Source: Ectocarpus siliculosus (taxonomy: Eukaryota > Sar > Phaeophyceae > Ectocarpales > Ectocarpaceae). Taken from it: a stretch of DNA of 64,000 nucleotides. A model generated the notes under the pieces. It was not told where the DNA came from, did not search any database, and was given only the letters and a program-made list of their open reading frames with translations. The stretch spans positions 3,446-67,445 of the forward strand of contig FN648650.1 in assembly GCA_000310025.1 (NCBI GenBank), written 5' to 3'. Both the position numbers and the translations under genes were made by a program. Positions 38,700 to 50,500 of the stretch are shown piece by piece. Position 1 is the first letter of the stretch. Every line of letters begins with the position of its first letter.

Positions 38700-40108
38700 G
38701 AAAAACCAAGAAGCAACATCTGCGATTTCTTGAGCAGTATCCACGAGAGAGGTCGACGTTTGAGAGACAGCCACCTCGCTTGTTGTCGAGAGATGGAGAT
38801 GATCAATTTTTCGTTTCGTTGGAACTATCGAGTCATGCGTTCGTCGCATGCTAGAGGCGTATGTTGCAGTGACGTGGGTTGAGTTTCGTCCATCCCCGCT
38901 TGCACGACGTCACGAACTTCGATGTTGGATGTTGGACTTGAAGTAAACTTTTGGCATATCAGCAGCAGTGACACCGTGCTTGCGGTGGTGGTGGGAGGTC
39001 CTGCTGCTGCCCGATGTTGCTCCAAGTACCCCGTGCAATCCGCACATGTAGCGTTGTCGGTTGCTTTCCATATTTGTTCTTGCACGGCGAGCTCAGCGGT
39101 ATCGACTGCGGGCTACTTCTGTTTTTTCGAATTAGAACTACCTTTAAAGGTACAACTATTTGCGACCACTGATTTCGTGGTGCGAGGTGTGAGGTGATTT
39201 GATCCACGCCAACACTACCGTCAGCGGTAGATAGCTTCGGAAGGCGTTGGTTTCTCCGGCTGCGTGATAAAAAGGTAGGTTCATCAAGAGAGAAAATAGA
39301 AGGGTCTGTCCCTGGCTGGCAAGGTCGTGCCTGTTTATAGAATGCCGCGAAAAACCGTCGCTAAAACGGGCGAGGATAACGCAACCGGGGGAAGTCTAAG
39401 TTTTTTTTTTGTTCTTACTCTATGGGCAATGGCCTTTGTTCTATGTAGACCAAATTCCGCAGGAAGAAATACATTGTAGGTAAAACTTGAGCGCATCGTT
39501 GCATCGCTTGAGGTTGGTTAAGGGTTGAGCCGGCCGCCCTGATGGTCTGCTGTAGGGGGTACAGTAAGGTAAACGTCGAAACTCTACGCGTGTGCTTGGT
39601 GAGAAAGAGCTCAGTTCTCGGGCGTGTGTCGCCTGTCGCTTGTATCTACAGCGTACTGTAGTCGTCTAAGACGCTTCTTCGTGAGTGTTCTTTGAGGGGA
39701 GGATGCTGAGCCCTTTTGGAGTCACAATTGAGAGGCACCATGCGCCGAGGTTGATGATTTTGCGACTACGGATGAGAGCCGCGAGGTCTTCGATAAGCTG
39801 ATTGGGTCGGACACACCGACTGTACGGTGCACGACTTGAAGAGTTGCACATTCATACGTGAACGGACGTATCCGACCATGAAAAAAAAAGAAGGCCTCAC
39901 GCGGCACCAAAGCTTTTTTTTCTCCCTACAATGCAGAAGGATATCCGAACTCGTGTCCTTTCGGTTTGAGACGCGGGGCATGGGGTGCAAGCATATAGAG
40001 TTGTTTCCAGTGTCACGGAGGAATGCGCCAGAGCTTGACCCCGTCCATGGGCAACCAACGCGTGTGAAATGCGGGTAGTCTGCTGCTTTCCCCAGAGGGC
40101 GACATGGG

Positions 40109-40738
40109 GTGCAGTGGCGAAGGTGCTTCGCATCAGCAGAAGACACTCTTGACCCATGGAGAGAGGACGGGGGAGCACCTGTCCTCGACAACTGCAAGAC
40201 TGGTGGTGCGGGTGTCAAGGGTTGTCAACCGTGCTTATGCCCCAACGTGGGCGACTGCATCTCCATCCCCCAAATGAAACGTTGGATTTTTACTTTTCCC
40301 TCGAGGGACAGAAATATTTGGTGTTCGCCAGAAATGACATAGATGGACCCGCACCAACCAAAGGGTTGGGCCAGATTCGTTAGTACAGAAGACTATCCGC
40401 ACATACATCAACCCTGCCAACACATGCAGACTCGACATTCAACTAGGAGACTGTACCCAAACAAGCGGTGCTGCCCTGCCCTCGCCCCTGCGCTATGAAC
40501 ATCCCCTCGAGAACCTCTTGTCTGCGCTGTGCTACGGGCAGACCCTCTCCTACGCCACTTCGACCATCTGCCATCGACCCGAGCTCCGCAAACTAAATCC
40601 TTGGGTGACTGCGAAGTGTCAGGAGTCCTATTTTGTTGTTCTCTCCTCGTCGTCGGGGACAAGGAGAAGGAATGCGCCGCCAACCCTGATGACAACTCCG
40701 GCATCGAGATTTGGATACGCTACGACACGGTGTAGAAA
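40109..40738 (+). pseudogene. Possible gene remnant, frame broken
   Basis: Frame 40109-40342 encodes a Cys-rich stretch (NCKTGGAGVKGCQPCLCP). A neighbouring frame continues with ETLDFYFSLEGQKYLVFARN, and a later frame ends with ECAANPDDNSGIEIWIRYDT and a TAG at 40733-40735. The pieces look protein-like but sit in different frames with stops between them and no clean splice sites. It could be a decayed gene or an unresolved spliced one. No family was recognised. Confidence 0.3.
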
Positions 40739-40863
40739 GAGATGTATGTCCGCTCCGGCGGCCCAAGCAGTCGCTTGTTGAAATGTAATATGGCTTTATC
40801 TAGCCAACCAGATCGCAGCACGGGGTGCTCTAGGAGCAGCAGCCCCTTTGACGGTGTTCAGAC

Positions 40864-40914
40864 CCACCACCACCACCACCACCACCACCACCACCACCAC
40901 CACCACCACCACCC
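40864..40914. repeat. (CAC)n microsatellite
   Basis: About 17 uninterrupted CAC triplets. The surrounding frame would encode poly-His but has no other support as a gene. Confidence 0.95.
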
Positions 40915-41445
40915 CGTGAACTATGGTGCATTTCGCCCGTGCGCTGCGCATCTACGGTAACTAGTATGTATTATTCTCCAAGCAGCGGTGTTCCACCACA
41001 GAACGCCACACAATCTTCATAGCACACGTTCTTTGACATGAAACGAAAAATCTATTATAATATACCACCGCCTTCGTCCCGTTAACCACAAGTGTACCTC
41101 CTGCCCAAAGAGACTGCTGAATAACAAGAGTCTAGCATACATCTTAAAATGACAAATACACGAAAGCCATGCGTTGCTCCGAACAAACACCAGACTAAAT
41201 TACAGACTGAAACGTCAGTGGTGCAGCCCCAAAGGACGTGCCAGACAAGCGGCGAGCGCTTGCCCCCCACGCCCTCCTCTAGAGGTTGTCACGTTGTTCA
41301 TCCTCGTGGGCATCTACTTTAAACCTCAACGCCAGCCGCGGCAACCCTCGAAGATGCCGCTGGGGGCCTTCGCCTTACTCCCAACTTTACATTCTTGTGC
41401 CAAACATTCTTCTTGCGTTACTCCAGACACTCCGGTGCTACATAG

Positions 41446-42192
41446 CTATGTGTACGACAGCAGCACCTCCGACAAGAAGCGAACCAGGCTTCTCTCCGAG
41501 AACTTCTCGGGGAAAACGAGGACAGGGCCGCCCGAGTGCACCTGGACCTCGTAGCTCTCCGACCTTGCCCTCAGCACCAGCACGACGGTGCTCCACAGCC
41601 CCTGCAAGGGCAAGAGCATTGGAGGGCAGAAGGGAGCAGGACGGGTCTGCTAGTGGTGTACAAAGACGGCGGACAGGAAATTGTCGACTGCGGCGGCTTC
41701 GGCGTTCGGGATGGGGAGCGGCGGGGATATTGGGAAGGGCCTTGCTCCTTTCGATGTGGGGTACAAGCAAGTGCGGTGCGCGTCTTCTGAAAGGGTAATG
41801 CTGGCAAAAAGCAGGGAAATTCGGCGGGAAAGGCAAGAACTCCCACGTGCGTCTTCTGATTCTGCAAAACTGGCCCATAGCGGGCAACGTCGGGGAAAAA
41901 AAAAAATGCTCACCCTATCGTGCAACTCCAAATGCTCGAAGTGCTTGACGAGGGTCTGGTGTAGCCGTAGCAGAGCTGCCGCCTCGCGGGACACCGGGAC
42001 GCCCGCAAACTGCACCCTGCCGCTCCGCAAGAGATCGTCCACCTGCGATCAGATACATAACACCAACACGAACACCATATTAAAAACAATGAACTGTTTC
42101 TTCTAGACGTCATATTGCATCCTACCGGCCTAACCGAAACCCCACGACAGCAACAGCAGCCGCAGCCGCAGCCGCAGCCGCAGCCGCAGCCG

Positions 42193-42224
<32 letters not shown>

Positions 42225-45200
42225 ACAGCAAGAGCAGTAGGGATACTCTAAGAAGAGGAACGCAGAAAAGAACCTTAAGGGGTCGGGCCTTTCTTTCGTC
42301 GCTGGCATCGTTGAGAAACATGCCCCGTCCTTTGGCGGGAGAAAACGCCCAAAATGAATCCAGCCATAGAATATAGAACAAGAAACAGCACAACAACAGC
42401 AGCAGATGCCACAACATCAACACGAGAGGATAGGACTGGATGTTCCGCCGCCCACGGACACACAACTTCCTGTACCTTACTGTACCTTACTGTACCACCT
42501 CTCCGAACCCCAACCCTAACCCTAACTCTCCGATGCGGTTAGGGTTAACTCTCCGATGCGGTTAGGGTTAGGGTCAGGGTTAGGTCCGAACGTGTCGCCG
42601 TCGCAATCGGTAGTCGAGTCGAGCGCATTGAGACAGCGGCGTGGGTGCTCCATGCAGAGGCCGAAAACAGAAGGGGGTGTAGGGTGTAGCGCACTCACTC
42701 ACTGACGATGACTCCCTCATCTACTCGCTTTACCAACGAGACCGAAGACGGCAACGAACGCTACCTATCGTGCATCACCCTAGTACAATGTATCAAACAC
42801 GACAAAAAAAAACCGGGGCGTGTGCGCGTCGAAGATAATTTCATCTGTTTTAGGTTCTACCCTAATCCGAGTTCTTCGGTTCAGGGAGTCAAGACCGTAG
42901 GGAAGGCTGGATGATAAACGAGATGCCTGAAGAAGAGAAAAATCAAGCTTGATATCTGTGAGGGCAGCACCACTGTGCGCAATCCCGGCCTCAAGCAGCT
43001 GTAGTAGACAAAGACACACTTCGCTATTGCAAACGCATCCGTGCCTACCATCGTCACCGTCTACGTCCCTCTCGACAACCACACACCATTCCACACCACC
43101 AAGAACAAAACACAGGTCATGCCAATAAAAAAAACAACGCTCATGTAAGTACACACGACATGAAAAACTAACGCAGGCCAGCAGCACGCAGTGTTATACG
43201 GTAGATGACAACACATGACGCCCTTTTACAGATAGCGCCTGCACATGAGAAATTCTAGTTTTTGCCGAGGCTGGGGTTCTTACTGTATTCCGAGGGTCAT
43301 GCTACGAATGGTCGCTATATACGATTTAGTGCAATGTTTTTTAACCAGACTCGAAAATTGTACGTACTTCGTACTAAACTTTTCATGGTCGACAGCATGG
43401 CATGAGGTTCATGACTGCCAAGTTGTAGAGGGCCATACAGGGGCTCTCTGCATACACTCCCGTACCCCTCTCCCCTCACCCGTCGAGATCTCGCTTGCGA
43501 AGAAGCCTCGGCGCCGCCAAACCTTCTCGCCCCCTTTCCCCCACCGCCACCGAGCCCTCCCCCGAAGAAACCCGAACCGGCGCCGGCGTCCCACGGGTCG
43601 ACATGGTGGTTGTCCCCCGCGTGCTCGATGGTGAGTTTGCGAAGCTCCTCGGAGGTAATCGTCGGCTCATCCCCTTGGTCCCGGTTGGTGGTTCTGGAGG
43701 CCCTGCGGTCATGTCGTTCAAGTTGGATTTTGTCAGGTAGATTTTGTACAAGGACCTTGAGGGTCCATTTTATTTTAGGATACTCGTTGTGGACAGGTTA
43801 GCGTGTGACGACGGGAATCGACCGCATCAAGAGATAGTCTATTATAGACTAGCGGACAGGTGGTATTGGGTGGAGAGATCAGAACGGTTTCTAATATGAA
43901 GACACCAACACCAACAGCAGCAGCAACAACAACAACAACAACAACAACAACAACGCATTGGCGTAGAAGGCCTGCGCCGGAGATCCTTAAGATCGTGTTG
44001 GTGTTGTTATTGTTGTTGGTGGTGTTAAGTTAAGTTTGTCTCTTCTGCTATTGTTGCACGGAAGAGATTAACGAAATTAGCATCGCTTCGACAAGCAAAC
44101 AGCCATCGGTGTTTCCGACCAAGTCGTGCTTAAGGTTTGGCTGCCGTGCTATTGGTTGGACCGAGAATAGGACTAGGTATGCATATCATGTTGTACTCGG
44201 TGTCTCGCTAACCCTCCGCCGCTAAGGTTCCTGTCGTTGTCATCACCGCCTATGCCGTCGTTGTCATTGCCGATGACATTGGTGCTGCTAGTGCTGCTGG
44301 TACGATGAGTCCCCGAACAAAACAAAACTTAGCATTGTTTGAATCCCCGTACCATACCCTAGGTAGATAGCGACAACCCACCAGGTGGGAAAAGGAACCA
44401 ATGCCCGATCCCAGGAGTCAACCCTTTGCATGCGTAGGTGTGTACAATTGTAGCCAAACCAAGCACCGTCGACCGATGTAGATGCGTAGAAACATGGGTT
44501 TGGGGTGCAGAGTGTGTAGGGAGACAGAACGACAGCAGGGATACGGACCCGCAAGTCACCATCCACAAAAAAGAAGAGATACATCACCAAGATGGTCTTT
44601 CATGCCGGTCAACAGTCATCGGCAATCGCGTGCCACGTGGCTCTCGGCATCGACCCTCCGCATCGCCTCGCATCTCTCACCTATGGCGCTACGATTATTC
44701 GGCGTACGACTTTGATTTCTAGAAAGTTGAAATCCTTTTTTGGGTAGATTAGCTGGTCTGCCACCACGGCAGGTTGCCGCGACAGTCAGATGGTCAAGTA
44801 TGGACATTTGGAGGTATTTAGGGGAGACCGGAACGGTTTTGACTGTGCAGACAACAACAACAACAACAACGGCAACGGCTGCAACAAAAACAACTGAGTG
44901 CTCCATCTGCGCCACCCTTTTCCATTTTCAAGGCGAGAAAGATCAGCGACCCTTGTTACCACGCGAACGAAAAGCACACACAAAACACCAAAAGTAAGTT
45001 GAAAGAAGCGGCTCAAGCTATTACAGCATGCGGAACCTCGCCTCGGAGAATCCCAGGACACACAAAAAAAAAAACTTGCGCCTTTCAGCCAACCGAGGGC
45101 AAAACAATACACATCGGACTGCAGTATGAGTTTTGGAGGTGACGTGCTGCTTGCATGCGGCGCTGTTGTATCTCTGCAAACGAGAAAACAACGAGAAGCT

Positions 45201-45902
45201 CCAACAACCTGTGTGATTGCAAAGTCGATGCATAACACCAGAGCCAACGCACCAGAGATCTGATTACTAGATAAAGGTAACAGAAACTTTGCGGCATTCG
45301 CTGGTGGCAGGCCGGTTGCCTTTGGTGCAGTGTCAACGGGGCAGGCAACTCGTGGAGTGACCGTCGCCTCTCAACCAGGCTGCCGAACTACAGTAAAACT
45401 TTTCCAGGTTCTGGAATGTGCCTTGGCTCCATCCCTCCACGTCACGTTTAAGCCGTTATTCGAGGACATACTCCTGTTCAGCGAATAGGGTAACGCACCA
45501 CGCCGACGTACGGTCTTTTGGGGTTTGGGCTAGCCCCCACCTCAAACAGCCAACCAAGCGACCAATCCAATCACCCACCGTTCCGTCCGAATGCCATCTC
45601 GAGGCGCCCCCCCCCTCCTCCTCCTTCTGCCCACTCCGAACGCCTCGCCGTAGAAAGCTTCTTCCGTTCCCCCCTCCCTCACCCTCACGCCGTCCCCAAT
45701 CGCCCTCCTCGCTTGCTCATCTTCTGTCTCCTGGTTACCACCGCCAGCATTCCCGTGGTCGTAGCCGACCGATGCCCGTCGCAAGAGCCCGTCTAGCTGC
45801 CGGCGGAGCTGCCCGCGAAGCGATCCCGAGGGGTCGGAGGAGAGCGTCGGGGGAAACCTGAGCTCGGCGCTGAGCTCCACGAGCGAGCTGCTGCTGCTGT
45901 TG

Positions 45903-45933
<31 letters not shown>

Positions 45934-47114
45934 TGCCGCTGTTTGTTGTATCATTTCTGCCCGATTGCCGCCATGCTTTGTCGGCGTTGTTGTTGGGGCC
46001 GGCGTTGTCGGACGGGGAGGGGTTCTGCTTGTGGTGGAAGAAGGTGAGGGAGTAGAACGAGGCCACCGTCGGGGGCGGCGCCGGCGACCTTACGCTACCG
46101 CTGCCGTTGGCCGGTTTCGCTCCGGCAGCCCCTGCCTCCAAGGCCTCCGCAGCGTCAATCAGCGTGTTGAGGTCCTGCCAGGTAACAACGTAAAAATACT
46201 GTGTGTGTGTGGACACGTCAAATACACAGACAGGTGTGGCGGGGTTGGTCGTATGGTGCAGGCTCTGCTGCAAACAAAGGCTGCTGCATCTCGAAGCCAG
46301 AGGAAAAGTAGCGAAAAACACATGGGCTACAGCTGCAGCTGCTGGGTATACATTCGAGCGTTGCTGTTACGAAAGCAGCGCGTTTTCGACTGCTGCTAGC
46401 ACATTAACTTTTTTGTCTCCACCATCAACTTTAAAATTTCAAGTACAATCAGTGCACCCGGTGGTACCTCTACACCTGGTGCTGTAGACCTTGCAGACCA
46501 AGAAGTCCCCTGAATCCATCAAAGAAAGGCAGCACTCGGCAGCACTACTTCGGGAGGCTAAGCGTGCTCCAGTGCTGCTGTGGGTTTTCCAGCGTGATAG
46601 ATCATCATTCCCTGGAGCGAGGATGGTGCGACAGCACTCGACAAAGAGCCAGCGTAGAGCCACCAAAACTTATTTTCTTTTTCTACTGCTGTAATCCCAC
46701 TCGCGTAGAGGCGACTTTCAGCTTCAAGCCAAGCAGACATCACCACCCGCTACGCACCTTCAAGGACTTGGAGTTAGTGCTGGCCACGTCGGGAGGATAC
46801 TGTCCGAACATGTCGGGATGCACGAGCTTGATGAGCGGCATCATCCGCTTGCGGACACTAATACCCACCCCGCCGCTGGCGGCGGTAGATGTAGACAGCG
46901 CTGGCAGGCGGAGGAGCAGCTCGGGCGTATCCTTGCACGCGTTGCGGCCGCGGGAGCAGCGGCACCCATTGGAAGGAAGCGAGGGTGCCCCCTTCCTTGT
47001 TCTCATCAAGACAGCTCGCATCGCATCGGACCTTCTTGCTGTGTTTGATGTGAGATGGCCGAGGGGGCACCACGGCATCACCTTGCACCACCACGCGGGA
47101 GGGGGAAGCCGCAA
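41446..47114 (-). CDS. TCAIM-like protein (DUF4460/DUF4461), probably mitochondrial
   Basis: Six exons on the minus strand, 47114-46758, 46174-45739, 45173-45113, 43702-43480, 42042-41914 and 41601-41446 (stop TAG), have gt...ag borders and agree in phase, giving about 453 residues. That is close to the roughly 500 of animal T-cell activation inhibitor, mitochondrial (TCAIM). Exon 1 ends with RKRMMPLIKLVHPDMFGQYP and an SLK stretch, the J-domain-like HPD block of DUF4460; exon 2 opens with DLNTLIDAAEAL, matching the continuation. The last exon carries YEVQVHSGGPVLVFPEKFSE and RSLVRFLSEVLLSY, resembling the end of DUF4461. The N-terminus is rich in Arg, Ser and Ala with few acids, suiting a mitochondrial presequence. 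The true start may be a later Met (for example in MRAVLMRTRKGAP). Exon 2 holds Ser/Asn runs from a microsatellite. Exon 4 is Gly-rich and least certain. Biochemical function of the family is unknown. Confidence 0.75.
42147..42238. repeat. CAGCCG/CAG microsatellite in an intron
   Basis: CAGCAG passes into (CAGCCG)n and back to (CAG)n(CAA). It lies in the intron between exons 43702-43480 and 42042-41914 of the TCAIM-like gene. Confidence 0.9.
42472..42590. repeat. Interstitial telomere-type words with a duplicated spacer
   Basis: Three ACTGTACCTT units (42472-42500) are followed by CCCTAACCCTAA, then two copies of CTCTCCGATGCGGTTAGGGT, then more TTAGGG words. The telomeric units thus change orientation within the tract. 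It is intronic in the TCAIM-like gene. Confidence 0.8.
43229..43251. mobile_element. Solitary pogo-like terminal repeat
   Basis: CAGATAGCGCCTGCACATGA, preceded by TA, resembles the left end of the MITE at 24167 and the termini of the element at 47358-51577. No matching opposite end was found nearby, so it may be a truncated MITE. It lies just right of TCAIM-like exon 43702-43480 in transcript order. Confidence 0.35.
43902..43954. repeat. CAA/CAG microsatellite
   Basis: CACCAACAC, then CAGCAG, then about nine CAA triplets, in an intron of the TCAIM-like gene. Related GTT-rich sequence follows near 44000. Confidence 0.9.
45889..45940. repeat. GCT/GTT microsatellite inside TCAIM-like exon 2
   Basis: On the coding (minus) strand this gives AGC and AAC triplets, encoding runs of Ser and Asn within exon 46174-45739. 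Length variation here would change the protein without shifting the frame. Confidence 0.9.
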
Positions 47115-47588
47115 GTCATCCCCCTAAATTATGAAAGGAGGCGTGTTGAGGAACACAGTCTCGCCACACAATGAACGGCGACTGTAGACGGTAGCCTATC
47201 AACATACATGATATTCTACCCGAAAAATGATATGCACCCACAGGGACGCATACATGTATAAGCTTTGTGATTTGCTCAAGGAATTTGGATTATTAGAAAA
47301 AGCGACAAGAAAGATATATAGTTGTTTTTTAAGTAATTATTAGTTATTTTTTGGGTACAGAACCGGCCCGCACTTAAGAACCTCTTATTTGGAGCGAGGC
47401 TCGCTTCTTGTTGGCTGCCCCAAGCCGAGCTCAAGTTCTTATTTGCCAGGTTCTTATTTCGTCGTCAAGTTGTCTCCAGAAACGGTGTTCTTGTTCTTAT
47501 TTCATCATCGATTGCTCAATTGGTGCACTACTCAACTGCACTCGAGGCAGAGTTTCATACCCGCAAACTCCCCCCCATGGGGCAACTG

Positions 47589-50500
47589 TCAACCGTCTTG
47601 GTCCACAAGAGTGACGTTGGGGGTGCGTACCCTTCCCGCCCTACTGACGCTCTCAAGCAAAACCCATGAGCCTACCGCCGCGTCCGGATCTCCGCTGTAC
47701 TTGTCTAAGGGCAGCTTCATCTTGCGCGTACTGTGGTCTACTTCCAGCTGCACACAGTAGTCGTACAGGTGGCGCTGCGGAGATTGCTGAATGATCAACC
47801 CACCGAACCACCCCATGCCCAGCCGGACAAGCACTCCACGTTGCAAAAGCAATCTGTCAAGAGCAGCGGGGGTAAATTCTTGAAGGCGAAAGCCCGCCGG
47901 GATCTCCATTCCCTGCGTCTCGTCCTCCGGGTCGTCTGGGTCCATGCTGTCGTCCTCGTCCAAAAGAGCTAGCTCGTCGGTCTGGGATTGAGACATGTCT
48001 GCGACGAAGGGTACCGTGAAACACGAGAAGGAACGTACGGGTGTCATCGCCGTTACTCAACTGAAGTGAACACACCATTTGCTCGTAGACGTGACGCGGA
48101 AACAGAATATCAGCAATATCCCAAACAGCACAAGGAAAGATGAACAAAAAGGACAATGAATTAACTGTAGTCTTGTAGTGCCAATCAAACTTACTGTCGT
48201 CAAGACGAACAAAAAGGACAATGAATTAACTGTAGTCTATGTAGTGCCAATCAAACTTACTGTCGTCGTCTTCATCGCTGTATCCAGCGCCCTCCATGCC
48301 CTCCCCGCTGTTGGCACCGTTGCGCTCATCCCCGACGACCGGCTCGCGCCTTCCGGCGCCCTCCTCCTCCTTCCCCTCGGGCCCATCGCTGCCGTCCTCC
48401 GAACCTCCTTCGTTCTCGCTGGAGTCTTCATCGTTTGCGAAGGTGTACGGCTGGTCCAAACCCTCCAAGGTGATTCGATCATCGCCTGAGCCGTCCACGG
48501 TCATCGCCATCCCGCACTTTTCGAAAAGGCGGTGTCGGTACCCCTGATTGCTGTTGAGTTTTTCCATGGCCGCTCCCGCCCATTGAGTGATCAGTACGCG
48601 CCGGTCAGAAGCTGTCAGCGACGCGGTTTCCCACCTCTCGATGTTGTCCGACTGATCGAGCCACTTGTCCATCTCGTTGCCAACTTCCACCTTGAGAAAT
48701 CGTCCGGCTCCTGCATCAACTGGCTGCACCTCGTCCGTGCACTCCGCAGGGCCAAGCCAGGCGAGAGTGTTGCACTGCTTCGCAAGATACCCCTTGAACT
48801 CGTCCGTGGTCTGCGCGTGCAAGTTGTCCATTATCAGAATGGACCTCGCCTTGGGGAGCTCACCCCGCCCGCGGATCAGGCCTTCGCGGTACGACCTCTT
48901 GGCCCACTCCATGCAGAACTTTTGGTCCGCCCACGCATTCTGCTGGAAAAACACGTCGACGTCCTTGTGGTACGCGGCCTTCTCCACCGGCGAAATCCGC
49001 TTCCCCTGGCCTCGGAAAATCACCGAAATCCGCATAGTCTTCTCACCCGGACCAAAGATGACTTGCATGGTGCACTGCCTTTTCTCTAGGCCAGCAAAGG
49101 GCTGCGAGATGGCTACACGCAACGCGCCTGTTTTTTCCCACGTGCTGATCAGCCCGTTCACGAATGGCAAAGGCACTTGATCCACATTCCAACGCTCCCA
49201 GAGCTGGAACTGACCGTACTTGGGATCTCTGGACTCTCCCTCCGCGACCGTCGACATCGCCGACACGTCCGATGCCTCGGGTGCCCTGTACCGTACCGGC
49301 TCTTGCAGGAGCTTGCGAAACCGCCGGTGGAAGCGCTGGATCTTTGGTAGGCGCTCTTCAACAGACTTGTTCTTGAGGTTGCTCCTGCGCCGTTTGGACA
49401 GCTTATGCCTCTTTGCCCATTTTCGTGCCCACCTGAAGGACGCGCTGAACGCCGCCGCCCGTTGGTCCTCAGGGTGATTCTCTTGCACGAGCTTCCGGAA
49501 GGTGACCGTCAGCCACAGGGTCGACACCTTCAGCTTCCTCCTCCGCCGCGCCAAGAACATATTGTGCAGCTTCTTCTCTTCCTCAGGAAACCACCGCTTT
49601 GGCTGCTGTTTGGCAAGGAGGGTCTTCTTCACGTCATCTGCTGCCGATTGGACTATATTGGCCTCGTCCTGAGCCCACTTCACGATCAGGCTGTAGTTAA
49701 CCTTGAGACGGTCCTCTAAGTACTGGAGAGGCGTGAGCTTCTCCTCCTTGAAGAGGTCTGCGGCGTCTTCCTGGAGGAGGCGCAGCTGGGTCACAACATG
49801 GGCTTTGAACCTGTAGTCGTATCGCTTGCGCTTCACAGCTCCACGAGTCTCCTTGACTTTGCGGTCCGTAAAGCCGTCGCTTTCCAAGTCGAGATCGCGG
49901 AAGCGCTTCCGTTGGAGGACAAACGAAGCCGCCCCCCTGGCACCATCGACCTTCACGTGCCAACAACGTCCAGGCCCGGCTTCTTCCCACGGCTGAACAT
50001 GCCCTTTGGGAGTCTTCCCCAGCATCCGCTGCAGCCGCAAGCTGTTGGACATGTTTGCATTGCTATGCTGTGTTTTCACGTGGATCCCAAGTCCTTGCTC
50101 GTTCACGAAGGTCATGGGACAGTGAGTGCACGGTAGGCGCCGCTCTGGGGCCGGAGGTGGGAAGTTGATGCCCGACACATGCTCTGTGACACCACCGCGA
50201 GTCCGCTCAATCTGCACGGCGCGGTAGGAGAAGGGCGGAATTGAAGTGCAGGTGATTCAACGAGCTGTGGACCTAAAATTGCGTGGATGTCGATGGCAAA
50301 ATATATAAATCTATGCAGATGGGGCGGGGGGTGATTACATGACCGTCTCTCGTGTGTTTGTTTCACGGTGCTGCAAAAAAAAGGTTACAAAATACGGTTG
50401 GCACGGCGCTCGTGTACGCGTTCTTTTTCGCCACTGTGTCTACTGTGCCGTCCTTGCCTTCCTCAAAAACGTGAGGCAAACGGAGAATATTTGAAAAAGT

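Larger units (their letters stand above)
38644..41445. other. Intergenic region with a possible decayed coding remnant
   Basis: This lies between the 3' ends of two convergent genes. It contains a 10-bp repeat (38667-38699), a CAC microsatellite and a broken coding-like stretch at 40109-40738 (both listed). The rest shows no supportable exon. Confidence 0.5.
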
